Part shown: one piece after another, positions 8,365-16,316 of the stretch | Position numbering within the stretch: position 1 is the stretch's first letter | How the letters are laid out: each line of letters opens with the position of its first letter | From: Mycetocola zhujimingii | GTDB taxonomy: Bacteria > Actinomycetota > Actinomycetes > Actinomycetales > Microbacteriaceae | NCBI RefSeq assembly: GCF_003065425.1 | Contig: NZ_CP026949.1 | Coordinates: 2,170,001 to 2,234,000, forward strand | Direction: 5' to 3' | DNA: 64,000 nucleotides | Position numbers and translations under genes: made by a program | Notes under the pieces: generated by a model | The model's input: only the letters and a program-made list of their open reading frames with translations | The model's database searches: none | Told to the model about the DNA's origin: nothing

Positions 8365-9261
8365 TTAGCCCTGCTCGGCAATCTGTTTCTGGACGCTCTC
8401 CAGCGACTCGACGAGTTCGTCGACCGGGGTCTTCACCATCACAGCGGTCCCTCCGGAGTTCTCGACCACGCCGTCGGTGACGGCCTTCGTGTCCTGGTAG
8501 ATCTCGACGAGCTTCTGGTACGTCTCGTTGTCCTTGTCTTCGGCGCGGGCGGCGAAGATGTTGACGTACGGGAGTGCGTTCGGGTCGGACGGGTCATCCT
8601 GCGCAATGGCGTCGGTTGCTTCGAGCCCGCTGTCGACGATGAAGTCGTTGTTGATGATCGCGGCGGCAACGTCGGGAAGCGACGTCGCCGTCAGCGTCGG
8701 GTCGAGCTCGGTGACCGTGACGCGTGACTTGTCCTCGTCGATGTCAGAGAGGGTCGAGTAGATGCTGCCGCCATCGGAGAGGGTGATGAGGTCGGCCGAC
8801 TGCAGCACGAGGAGCGCTCGCGAGAGATTGCTCGGGTCGTTCGGAACGGCGACTGTCGCGTCGTCCGGGATGTCCTCCACTGAGTCGTACTGCGACGAGT
8901 ACAGGCCGAGCGGGTAGATCGCCGTCGCGCCGACGGGAACGAGGTCCTGTCCGTTCGCTTCGTTGTAGTCGGCGAGGTAGATGATGTGCTGGAACTGGTT
9001 GAGGTCGACCTCGCCCTCGGCGAGCGCCGGGTTGGGCTGGTTGTAGTCGGAGAAATCGACGAGTTCGACAGTGATTCCCTCGTCAGCTGCTGCGTCGACG
9101 TAGGTTTCCCAATACGGGTCGCTCGCGCCGACGACACCGATCTTCACTGTCTCGCTGCCGCCGTCCGCCGAGCCGGCGTTTCCGGCGCAGCCAGCGAGCA
9201 GCGCGGCGATGGGCAGAACGGCCAGGGTTGCGAGTGCGCTCTTCAGGGGTGATTTCTTCAC
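8365..9261 (-). CDS. metQ: Methionine-binding lipoprotein MetQ (NlpA family)
   Basis: Extracellular substrate-binding protein of the MetQNI importer, 298 aa. A signal peptide ending in the lipobox LAGC (Cys25) anchors it to the outer face of the membrane. The mature part has the NlpA-family order VKIGVVGASDPYWETY, VELVDFSDYNQPNPALAEGEVDLNQFQH, and the hinge NDPSNLSRALL. The start is GTG with GAGGAAA 5-9 nt upstream. First gene of the metQ-metN-metI operon; no SAM riboswitch motif was seen in the upstream 280 bp. Confidence 0.96.
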   Translation of the reverse strand: MKKSPLKSALATLAVLPIAALLAGCAGNAGSADGGSETVKIGVVGASDPYWETYVDAAADEGITVELVDFSDYNQPNPALAEGEVDLNQFQHIIYLADYNEANGQDLVPVGATAIYPLGLYSSQYDSVEDIPDDATVAVPNDPSNLSRALLVLQSADLITLSDGGSIYSTLSDIDEDKSRVTVTELDPTLTATSLPDVAAAIINNDFIVDSGLEATDAIAQDDPSDPNALPYVNIFAARAEDKDNETYQKLVEIYQDTKAVTDGVVENSGGTAVMVKTPVDELVESLESVQKQIAEQG

Positions 9262-9487
9262 TGTGTTTCCTCTTCACTGTGTGGTGCGTCCTCCGCGAGT
9301 ACGCGGGCACAGAAACCGACGCCCCGCGGTGCGAAGCGTTCTGAGAGAGAGATTCTGCGCTCCCAACTCCGGGGCACAGCGTTTAAGTTAGCTGTGTTTT
9401 CTGCCGAACGCGAGACGAAGCGTCACCGTTCGTAACAGAAAATCCAACAGAAACCTCTCATGCGGAATTTTCTTCAAACTCACGGCT

Positions 9488-9508
9488 CACCCCGACAAGA
9501 TCGGGGTG
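9488..9508 (-). terminator. Hairpin terminator after the GH51 gene
   Basis: CACCCCGA pairs with TCGGGGTG around a 5-nt loop, about 40 nt past the arabinofuranosidase stop, in the gap before metQ. No U-tract; called on stem and position. The rest of the 285-bp gap 9262-9546 holds the metQ promoter region, in which I see no riboswitch. Confidence 0.5.
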
Positions 9509-9546
9509 CCCGCTCGCTGCAAGATCGACTTTGCGTGAAATTGCGC

Positions 9547-11082
9547 TCAGGCCTTCGCGACGGTCACCTCGACCACGGCCCAGCTCAGGGCAGGCAGCGT
9601 GAGGGTGAGCCCGCCGTCGGTGATCGACACCCCGGGAAGCGGTCGCAGAACGACCCGTTCATCGGCAGCGGTGTTCGAGACATGGCGATCGGCGCCGTCG
9701 GGCGCCTCGAGGACCTCAGCCCGCACAATCCGGTCTCCACGGAAACCGTGGAGTGCCACCTCGACCGCTGCCGCGTCGTCGAGGCTGCGGTTGGCCAGGA
9801 AGAGAGCGACCCGCGAGATCTCTTCATCCCACGTCGCACTCACGTCGACGATGTCTGCGTCTGAGTACTGGGTCGTCTCGACCCTGTCGCTCGTCACGCT
9901 CGCTCGAAGAATGCGTCCCCTCGCGAGCGCCGCCATCCGGGCGAACGGCCAGAAGATGGCCTGCCGCCACGCTGGTCCGTTTTCCTCCGTTCGGATCGGC
10001 GCGATGACGTTGACCAGTTGGGCCTGGTTCGCGATGTGCACCCGGTCTCCGTGCCGGAGAAGGGAGTTGAGGAACGTGCCGACGACGACGGCATCCGTCA
10101 TCGTGTATTCGTCCTCGATCAGGCGCGGGTGTTCTCGCCAGCCGGACTCCTTGACCCGGTGCTCCTGGTCCTCGGTGTCTTTGCCGCGCTGGTACCAGAC
10201 GTTCCACTCGTCAAATGAGAGGTTGATGTGCTTTTTGTGCCTGCCCCTGGCCCGCACGGCATCCGCGGTCGCGATCACCGATTCGATGAAGTGATCCATA
10301 TCAAGCGCCGACGCGAGGAAACTCGCGGCATCGCCGTCGTGCTCCTGGTAGTACGCGTGCAGCGAGATGTAGTCGACCTCGTCGTAGACGTGGCTGAGCA
10401 CCGTGTGTTCCCACTCACCGAAGGTGGGCATGCCCGAGTTGGAGCTGCCAACCGCGACGAGTTCGATTGTGGGATCGACGTACCGCATCGCCTTGGCCGC
10501 CTCCTTGGCAAGCCGCCCGTACTCTGTCGGCGTCTTGTGTCCGATTTGCCAGGGACCGTCGAGTTCGTTGCCGAGGCACCACAGTCGGATATCGAATGGT
10601 TCCTCTGCGCCGTTCTTCCTGCGCAGGTCGGACAGGTACGTACCTCCCGGATGGTTGGCATACTCGACGAGCTCCCGCGCTGCGTCCACTCCCCTGGTCC
10701 CGAGGTTGATCGCCTGCATCACCTCGACGTTCGCGAGCCTCGACCAGTCCATGAACTCATGAAGACCGAACTGGTTCGTTTCCAGCGTGTGCCACGCGCC
10801 GTCGAGCCTCCGCGGTCGTTGATCGACCGGACCGACGCCGTCCTCCCAGTTGTAGCCGGAGACGAAATTTCCACCCGGGTATCTCACGACCGTCGGGCCG
10901 AGTTCGCGGACGAGGTCGAGCACGTCGGTGCGGAACCCCGACTCATTCGCCGTCGGATGGCCCGGTTCGAAGATCCCCGTGTATACGCACCTGCCCATGT
11001 GTTCCACGAACGATCCGAAAAGCCGGTGTGGCACGTCTCCGACTGTGAAATCGCGGTCGAGGGTGATGCGAGCCGAGGTCAT
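9547..11082 (-). CDS. abfA: Alpha-N-arabinofuranosidase, GH51
   Basis: Releases terminal alpha-L-arabinofuranosyl residues from arabino-oligosaccharides. It is 511 aa with no signal peptide, so it acts in the cytoplasm on imported sugars. Seen: N-terminal FGSFVEHMGRCVYTGIFEP (residues 22-40), RYPGGNFVSGYNWEDGVGP (67-85), the acid/base GNE (Glu173) in LWCLGNELDGPWQ, and the nucleophile Glu292 in LSFDEWNVWY. The C-terminal ~150 residues form the beta-sandwich domain. It is the last gene of an operon with a carbohydrate ABC importer. The 119 bp before its start are filled by a tandem repeat that duplicates the Shine-Dalgarno. Confidence 0.95.
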   Translation of the reverse strand: MTSARITLDRDFTVGDVPHRLFGSFVEHMGRCVYTGIFEPGHPTANESGFRTDVLDLVRELGPTVVRYPGGNFVSGYNWEDGVGPVDQRPRRLDGAWHTLETNQFGLHEFMDWSRLANVEVMQAINLGTRGVDAARELVEYANHPGGTYLSDLRRKNGAEEPFDIRLWCLGNELDGPWQIGHKTPTEYGRLAKEAAKAMRYVDPTIELVAVGSSNSGMPTFGEWEHTVLSHVYDEVDYISLHAYYQEHDGDAASFLASALDMDHFIESVIATADAVRARGRHKKHINLSFDEWNVWYQRGKDTEDQEHRVKESGWREHPRLIEDEYTMTDAVVVGTFLNSLLRHGDRVHIANQAQLVNVIAPIRTEENGPAWRQAIFWPFARMAALARGRILRASVTSDRVETTQYSDADIVDVSATWDEEISRVALFLANRSLDDAAAVEVALHGFRGDRIVRAEVLEAPDGADRHVSNTAADERVVLRPLPGVSITDGGLTLTLPALSWAVVEVTVAKA

Positions 11083-11084
11083 GA

Positions 11085-11194
11085 GTGCCTTTCTCTGGTG
11101 CCTTTTCTCTGGTGCCTTTTCTCTGGTGCCTTTTCTCTGGTGCCTTTTCTCTGGTGCCTTTTCTCTGGTGCCTTTTCTCTGGTGCCTGTTCTCT
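11085..11194 (-). repeat. 14-bp tandem repeat (about 7.5 units) carrying the abfA Shine-Dalgarno
   Basis: The hexamer-like core CTCT of the unit recurs at 11093, 11107, 11121, 11135, 11149, 11163, 11177 and 11191, a strict 14-bp period. On the coding (minus) strand the unit reads CCAGAGAAAAGGCA, so every copy contains an AGAAAAGG-type ribosome-binding site; the last copy (AGAAAGG) is correctly spaced from the abfA ATG. Copies are nearly identical, which suggests recent slippage expansion. Confidence 0.95.
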
Positions 11195-11201
11195 GCAGCG
11201 G

Positions 11202-12104
11202 CTACTGTCCGCCGAACCCTGTCGTTGCGATCCCCTTGATGATCTGGCGCTGGAAGAAGAGGAAGATCACGATGAGCGGGAGGGCCGCGAGAAGCGCCAT
11301 CGCCATGTTCTGCGCGTACTGGACCCCGTATGCGCTCTTCACCGTTTGCAGGCCCACCGGAAGGGTCATCAGAGACGTGTCATTGATGACGATGAACGGC
11401 CAGAGGAAGTTGTTCCACGCCGCGATGAACACGAAGATCGAGACGGCCGCGAGGATCGGACGCGATAACGGCAACACGATCGACCAGAAGAGCCTGAGGC
11501 GGGTCGCTCCGTCGACCCGTGCGGCGTCTTCGAGTTCGATCGGGATCTGGTCGAAGAACTTCTTGAGGATGTACACCATCGGTGGAGCGACGACCTGCGG
11601 CAGGATGAGGCCCCAGTAGGTGTCGACCATGTTGAACGCGAGCATCTCGTAGAACAGCGGGATGATGAGCACCTGCGGCGGAATGATGATCGACGCGATG
11701 ACCACGAAGAAGAGCCACTTGCGGCCGGTGAAGTCGAGCCGGGAGAACGCGTACGCCGCGAGTGCGCTCGTTGCCACGGTCAGCAGGGTGATGATCGCCG
11801 AACTGAGCAGGCTGTTGATCGCCCAGACCGGGATGTTTCCTTCCTCGAGCACGCTCGCGTACGCCTCGAGGGTGAATCCGTTGGGCGCGAGCCAGCTGAC
11901 CGGCGTCGCACCGGCATCCGCTTCTGTCTTCAGTGAGGTGACGAGGGCCCACGCAAAGGGAAGGAGCCATGAGATGGCCATGAGAATAAGGATGACGAGG
12001 GCAACGATCCGGCCAACACCAAAGGGCTTCTCGCCGGGGCGACGCGGCGCCTTGGGCCGCGGGTCTGCGACTCTGGCCTCCTTGGGCAGTTCAAGAGTGG
12101 TCAT
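11202..12104 (-). CDS. Carbohydrate ABC transporter permease (MalG/AraQ type)
   Basis: A 300-aa inner-membrane permease with six hydrophobic segments and the EAA loop EDAARVDGATRLRLFWSIVLPLSRP near residue 195. It pairs with the adjacent MalF-type subunit to form the channel of a CUT1-family sugar importer; the shared ATPase (MsiK type) is not in the window, as is usual in actinobacteria. Its start overlaps the preceding permease stop by 4 bp (ATGA). The operon ends with a GH51 arabinofuranosidase, so the likely cargo is arabino-oligosaccharides. Confidence 0.93.
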   Translation of the reverse strand: MTTLELPKEARVADPRPKAPRRPGEKPFGVGRIVALVILILMAISWLLPFAWALVTSLKTEADAGATPVSWLAPNGFTLEAYASVLEEGNIPVWAINSLLSSAIITLLTVATSALAAYAFSRLDFTGRKWLFFVVIASIIIPPQVLIIPLFYEMLAFNMVDTYWGLILPQVVAPPMVYILKKFFDQIPIELEDAARVDGATRLRLFWSIVLPLSRPILAAVSIFVFIAAWNNFLWPFIVINDTSLMTLPVGLQTVKSAYGVQYAQNMAMALLAALPLIVIFLFFQRQIIKGIATTGFGGQ

Positions 12105-13042
12105 GACCGCGCTCCCTTTCGAGACGTGATTCTCAGCTGGACCAGCGACACCAGGATGATCACAGCGAAGAAGATGAAGGACACAGCGGCGGAGTATCCG
12201 AACCGGTAGCCCGTGAAGCCGAGGTCAAAGATGTAGACGACCGCCGAGCGGGTCGTGCCTGCGGGGCCACCCTGGGTCATCTGGAAGATCTGATCGAACA
12301 CCTTCAGCGACGCGAGGACCTGGAGGATGACGATGAGTCCTGTTGTCGGCGCGAGTTGCGGGATGGTGATGGAGAAGAGCTGCCTCCACTTCCCCGCCCC
12401 GTCAAGCGCTGCCGCCTCGTATTGCTGCTCGGGAATGTTCTGCAGGGCGGCGAGGTACAGCAGGAAGTTGAAGCCGACGGTCCACCAGACCGTGGCGATC
12501 ACCACCCCGAGCATCGCCCACTGCGGATCCTGAAGCCAGGCAATCGGCTCGACACCGAACGGCTTCAGCATTTCATTGATCAGCCCGAGCTGAGGGTTGA
12601 AGAGCCAGATCCAGATCAACGAGACGACGGTCGACGCGAGGAGGAACGGCATGAAGAAGGAGAGCCGCCACAACCACTGGCCCGGCAGGCCGAGGTCAAC
12701 GAGCAGCGCCATGACGAGCGCGACGAGGACAAGCGGAATCGTGGAGAGGACGGTGAACCACAGCGTGTTGAGCATGGCGCGCCACATGTCACGGTCAGCA
12801 AGCGCCTCAGCGTAATTGGCGAATCCGACGAACTCACCGCCGGCACCGGTGAGGGTGGTTCCGGTGAAACTGAGGTAGAGGCCGTAGATGATCGGCCAGA
12901 CGAGGAAGAGAACGAAGAACACTCCGAACGGGGCGATGAACGCCCACCCGGCAAGATTGTCTTTACGCCTTCGCGCATTCTTCGTGTCGCCCAGCGCCAC
13001 GGTCGCGGCCTGTGCGCGGTTGCTTACTGCCGATGTCGTCAC
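12101..13042 (-). CDS. Carbohydrate ABC transporter permease (MalF/AraP type)
   Basis: A 313-aa permease with a cytosolic N-terminus (about 30 residues, KNARRRKDNLAGW) followed by six hydrophobic segments. The EAA loop is EAAALDGAGKWRQLFSITIPQLAPT near residue 208. It is CUT1 type and forms a heterodimer with the next gene, which it overlaps by 4 bp. It begins 14 bp after the binding-protein stop. Confidence 0.93.
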   Translation of the reverse strand: MTTSAVSNRAQAATVALGDTKNARRRKDNLAGWAFIAPFGVFFVLFLVWPIIYGLYLSFTGTTLTGAGGEFVGFANYAEALADRDMWRAMLNTLWFTVLSTIPLVLVALVMALLVDLGLPGQWLWRLSFFMPFLLASTVVSLIWIWLFNPQLGLINEMLKPFGVEPIAWLQDPQWAMLGVVIATVWWTVGFNFLLYLAALQNIPEQQYEAAALDGAGKWRQLFSITIPQLAPTTGLIVILQVLASLKVFDQIFQMTQGGPAGTTRSAVVYIFDLGFTGYRFGYSAAVSFIFFAVIILVSLVQLRITSRKGARS

Positions 13043-13056
13043 GTCGGGTTCCTCTC

Positions 13057-14400
13057 TCAGGACCCGGCGACCGGGTTGGGCTTGGCGAGCAGCGTATTCA
13101 ATCGGCGGGCAAACCCTCGGATTCCCTCGGCCGGGTCACCGCCGGAGAGGAACACGCCCTGGACGTTCTCCGCGAAGTAGGTCTGGAAATCCGACCCGGA
13201 GCCTGTGAACCACGCTGGGGGGTCATAGTTGAGCACCTCGGCCGCAGCGGCGTAATGCGCCTGCGGCATGAGATCCGCGTACTCGGCACTGTCAATCACC
13301 GGCAGGTAGCCGGGGATGTGGCCGGCGCCTGCCCAGTCGATCGATCCCTTGAACAGCTCCGAGACAAAGCGGTAGACCTCGCGCCGCTTGTTTTCATCCG
13401 GTGTCGACTGGTGAGGGAGCACGAAGGCGTGGGAGTCGGCGTAGGCGGCCGGCGTCCCGAACAGCGTCGGAATGGGCTGGGCGTCGAAAGCGAAACCCGC
13501 GTTCTGCGCCGTCGGCAACTCCCACACTCCGGTGAAGAACATGCCGCTCTCGCCGTTGACGAACTCCGCGACAGCGCTGGCGTAGTCGCCACTCTTCGTG
13601 GCGATGGTTCCATCGAGCAGCTGCTGGATGAACGAGAGCGATGTGACGGCCGCTTCTTCGTCGATCTGGGCTTCCTGGCCGTTCTCGAGGACCATGTCAG
13701 CGCCGAGCTGCTTATAGAACGTGTAGAAGAGCCGCCACATCTGGGCTCCGTCGCCGAGGTAACCGTATGACAACCCGTGTTTACCTGTGACCGCCTGCAT
13801 GGCCCTCGCGACTTCGAGGAATTGCTCGGGCGAGGTGATCTCGACCAGCTGCCCGTCCGGGCCGAGCGCCCCCGCCTGCTCGGCAATCTCCGTGTTGTAC
13901 ATGAGGATGAAGGGGTGTGCGTCGAGGGCGACCGAGTACAGCTTGCCGTCGATGATCCCCTTCTCCCACACGCGCGGCGGGAAGTTGTCCTCGGTCACTC
14001 CGAACTCGGCGAGAAGCTCGGTGTCCCACGGGTCCAACAAACCGCCGGGGGCGTATCCCGGAAGCCGGGACGCGTGCATGATGGCGACGTCCGGTGCCCT
14101 GCCGCCGACGGATGCCATGGCGAGCTTGGTGTAGTACGGCGTCCCCCAGGCGAGCACGGTCTGGGCCGCGTAGAACTCGGGGTTGGCCCCGTTGGCCGCA
14201 TCGACGAGTCCGGCCATGACGATTCCGTCGCCGCCCGAGAGCAGATGCCAGAACTTCAGCGGGTAACTCTCTGCGCCGCCCGCTGGAGCACACCCTGAGA
14301 GCCCGGGTAGAAGAGCGGCGCCGCCGAGAGCGGCCGCACCGCCAAGCAGGACCGACCGGCGGGAGAGAGAGGGAATCGATGGAAATTCGTTGCCTGGCAT
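13057..14400 (-). CDS. Extracellular sugar-binding lipoprotein (ABC importer)
   Basis: A 447-aa family 1 solute-binding protein. The N-terminus has a twin-arginine SRRSVLLGG (residues 13-21) and a lipobox LSGC (Cys37), so it is probably exported, possibly by Tat, and lipid-anchored. The mature part shows YPLKFWHLLSGGDG, WDTELLAEFGVTEDNFP and ALDAHPFILMYNTEIAE, typical of CUT1 oligosaccharide binders. The ATG is preceded by AAAGGAG. First gene of the arabinoside operon; a 12-bp palindrome 30 bp upstream may be its operator. Confidence 0.93.
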   Translation of the reverse strand: MPGNEFPSIPSLSRRSVLLGGAAALGGAALLPGLSGCAPAGGAESYPLKFWHLLSGGDGIVMAGLVDAANGANPEFYAAQTVLAWGTPYYTKLAMASVGGRAPDVAIMHASRLPGYAPGGLLDPWDTELLAEFGVTEDNFPPRVWEKGIIDGKLYSVALDAHPFILMYNTEIAEQAGALGPDGQLVEITSPEQFLEVARAMQAVTGKHGLSYGYLGDGAQMWRLFYTFYKQLGADMVLENGQEAQIDEEAAVTSLSFIQQLLDGTIATKSGDYASAVAEFVNGESGMFFTGVWELPTAQNAGFAFDAQPIPTLFGTPAAYADSHAFVLPHQSTPDENKRREVYRFVSELFKGSIDWAGAGHIPGYLPVIDSAEYADLMPQAHYAAAAEVLNYDPPAWFTGSGSDFQTYFAENVQGVFLSGGDPAEGIRGFARRLNTLLAKPNPVAGS

Positions 14401-14430
14401 CCAACACTCCTTTGTGAGGGATTACAGCTT

Positions 14431-14442
14431 TACATCGATGTA
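14431..14442 (-). promoter_or_regulatory. Palindromic candidate operator for the arabinoside operon
   Basis: TACATCGATGTA is a perfect 12-bp palindrome with the central CG typical of LacI-family operators. It lies 30 bp upstream of the binding-protein start. No regulator gene is in the window, so the factor is unknown. Confidence 0.4.
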
Positions 14443-14451
14443 GAGATAGAG

Positions 14452-14490
14452 CAATACCCCCGCGGATCACGATCACCCGCGAGGGTATTG
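14452..14490 (-). terminator. Hairpin terminator after the desaturase
   Basis: CAATACCC/GGGTATTG plus CGCGG/CCGCG form a 13-bp stem with one mismatch and an 11-nt loop, about 17 nt past the desaturase stop codon. It is followed on the minus strand by a T-rich TTGCTCTATCT-like tail shared with the loop flank. Confidence 0.65.
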
Positions 14491-14506
14491 GGCAGTTCCG
14501 AGCTAA

Positions 14507-15601
14507 TTACGGGCGGCGGAACTGGTTGACCATGGGGCAGTCGAACGGGTCGCGTGCCGAGAGTCCAACCCGGTTCAGGTAGTCGATGACTATCGCGTAC
14601 GAGCGCACGAGCGACGTCTCGGTGTACGGAACGCCGAGGTTCCTGCAGTGCTCGATCACGATCTCCCGCGCGCGCTTGAGGTGCGGCCTCGGCATGCTCG
14701 GGAAGAGGTGGTGTTCGATCTGGTAGTTGAGGCCGCCCATGAAGTAGCTCATGCCAAACCCACGGATGTTGCGGCTGGTGAGAACCTGCTTCGACAGGAA
14801 GTCAACCTTCGCGCCTTCCTGGATCAGCGGCATCCCCTTGTGGTTGGGGGCGAACGATGCACCCATGTACACGCCGAAGACCGCCATCTGGACCCCGAAG
14901 AAGGCGAAGGCCATTCCGACGGGAAGGAAGATGAAGAGGATCGCGATGTAGATGCTGAGACGCAGGGCGATGAGCGACAGTTCGAGCCAGCGCTTGTCGA
15001 CCTTCTCCGCGGTGAACAGCGTCACGATGGAGCGGAAGTGGAGGTTGAGGCCCTCGAAGGTCAACAGCGGGAAAAAGAGGTATCCCTGCCTGCGAGTGAT
15101 GAAGCCGAGCACGCCCTTCGCCTTGGCGGCGTCTTCCTCGATGAACGAGATCGTGTCGATCTCGATGTCCGGGTCCTTGCCAACAGTGTTGGGGTTCGCG
15201 TGGTGGCGCGTGTGCTTGTTCATCCACCAGGCGTAGCTGATGCCGACAACGGCGTCGGCGAGGATCCGGCCGAGGCGGTCGTTGGCCGGCCCGGACTCGA
15301 ATACCTGGCGATGCGACGCCTCGTGCGCCACGAAGGCGAACTGGGTCAGCACAATGCCGAGTCCGGCTGCGATGAGCAGCTGGTACCAGGAGTCGCCGAG
15401 AAGAACGAAGCCGACACCGAGTCCGATGAGGGCGACGGTGAGAATGGCGAGGTTAGCGATGTAGAAACCGCGCCGGCGCTGAAGCAGCCCGGCTTCGCGA
15501 ACCGTCTTCAGCAATGAAGAGAACGTATTGGTGGGATTCTCCATCCCATCGATGCGCGTGGTCGTGCGACGAACAGGGCCAAGGGTAGCGGGAGCAGTCA
15601 T
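14507..15601 (-). CDS. Membrane fatty acid desaturase
   Basis: Introduces a double bond into acyl chains, lowering membrane viscosity. It is 364 aa with three diiron histidine boxes: HEASH (93-97), HTRHH (130-134) and QIEHH (293-297). The Gln in the third box is the pattern of front-end/linoleoyl-type desaturases. Two pairs of membrane segments (about 50-90 and 205-245) flank the boxes as usual. GGAGG lies just before the ATG; a second ATG at codon 20 is possible. It is divergent from the cold-shock gene across a 331-bp gap. Regiospecificity cannot be told from sequence. Confidence 0.93.
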   Translation of the reverse strand: MTAPATLGPVRRTTTRIDGMENPTNTFSSLLKTVREAGLLQRRRGFYIANLAILTVALIGLGVGFVLLGDSWYQLLIAAGLGIVLTQFAFVAHEASHRQVFESGPANDRLGRILADAVVGISYAWWMNKHTRHHANPNTVGKDPDIEIDTISFIEEDAAKAKGVLGFITRRQGYLFFPLLTFEGLNLHFRSIVTLFTAEKVDKRWLELSLIALRLSIYIAILFIFLPVGMAFAFFGVQMAVFGVYMGASFAPNHKGMPLIQEGAKVDFLSKQVLTSRNIRGFGMSYFMGGLNYQIEHHLFPSMPRPHLKRAREIVIEHCRNLGVPYTETSLVRSYAIVIDYLNRVGLSARDPFDCPMVNQFRRP

Positions 15602-15756
15602 GGCGCCTCCAAAGAAAATTGAGCCCAGACTTCCCAGTCGTGGTGTATGAAGTTCGGGCGTATGCCCGGGATGTCCATGAGACTACGGGAGGGTGCATGC
15701 CGCTAACGGAAAATAAGGCGAGTTTCGGTATATACACAGTCCCGGAGAAGTTTGTG

Positions 15757-15785
15757 TTGCATTCGGGCGGACCATCGGCTACGGT
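15757..15785 (+). promoter_or_regulatory. Probable sigma-A promoter of the cold-shock gene
   Basis: TTGCAT (15757-15762), a 17-bp spacer, and TACGGT (15780-15785). This would give a 5' leader of about 140 nt before cspA, as in known cold-shock mRNAs. Confidence 0.45.
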
Positions 15786-15822
15786 TGTAAACGCAGTAGT
15801 AGTGTTACGCAGTGATTGATTT

Positions 15823-15853
15823 ACGGCGGTTCCTTCATCTGAAGAGCCGCCGT
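15823..15853 (+). promoter_or_regulatory. Terminator-like hairpin inside the cspA leader
   Basis: ACGGCGG (15823-15829) pairs with CCGCCGT (15847-15853), with an inner CTTC/GAAG stem, and the 3' arm is followed by TTTCTTGT. It lies between the predicted promoter and the cspA start, so it may act as an attenuator or temperature-sensitive leader element. Confidence 0.45.
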
Positions 15854-15932
15854 TTCTTGTAGGAGCGGACAGGTACGCCGCATTTGGGGTGACGACAGTC
15901 GTCACTCACGCAAGACTCCTAAGGAGATCATC

Positions 15933-16136
15933 ATGGCAACAGGAACCGTCAAGTGGTTTAACGCAGAAAAAGGCTTCGGATTCATCGCTCCCGATGACGG
16001 AAGCGCCGACGTGTTCGCGCACTTCTCGGCCATCGCTTCCAGCGGCTTCCGCTCGCTCGAAGAGAACCAGAAGGTTGAATTCGAAACCGCAACGGGCCCC
16101 AAGGGCCTGCAGGCTGAGAACATTCGCCCGCTCTAA
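15933..16136 (+). CDS. cspA: Cold-shock protein (CspA family)
   Basis: A 67-aa OB-fold RNA chaperone, the standard length. RNP1 (KGFGFIAP, residues 14-21) and RNP2 (DVFAHFSAI) are both present, with N-terminal [17 protein letters not shown] typical of actinobacterial CspA. The ribosome-binding site is AAGGAG, 6-7 nt before the ATG. It has a long structured leader and a strong terminator of its own. Divergent from a fatty-acid desaturase. Confidence 0.97.
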   Translation: MATGTVKWFNAEKGFGFIAPDDGSADVFAHFSAIASSGFRSLEENQKVEFETATGPKGLQAENIRPL

Positions 16137-16184
16137 CTAAAACTATTGCGACAGCGACCGTAAGGCCGCCACCGTAATTCTTTG

Positions 16185-16244
16185 ATCACCGGCTCCGCCG
16201 GACCACCTGAAAAGGTTAGGTCTGACGGAGCCGGTGATTTTTTT
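16185..16244 (+). terminator. Intrinsic terminator of cspA
   Basis: ATCACCGGCTCCG (16185-16197) pairs perfectly with CGGAGCCGGTGAT (16226-16238), followed by a run of seven T. The best canonical intrinsic terminator in the window. Confidence 0.9.
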
Positions 16245-16270
16245 GTGCCACCACGCATCCCGCGCACAGC

Positions 16271-16305
16271 ACAACGCCCTCCCCGGAAGCCGGGGAGGGC
16301 GTTGT
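16271..16305 (-). terminator. 16-bp perfect hairpin, terminator of the ABC-F gene
   Basis: ACAACGCCCTCCCCGG pairs perfectly with CCGGGGAGGGCGTTGT around a 3-nt loop, 12 bp from the ABC-F stop codon. No U-tract; probably serves both strands. Confidence 0.7.
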
Positions 16306-16316
16306 CGTGGTGTGTG

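Noticed and set aside
9262-9546. Possible SAM riboswitch upstream of metQ
   Set aside because: No SAM-I or SAM-IV core motifs on the minus strand; only weak hairpins.
10928-11239. Plus-strand ORFs with repeated SLVPFLWCLFSGAF motif
   Set aside because: Translation of the 14-bp tandem repeat before abfA; not a protein repeat. Kept as a DNA repeat only.
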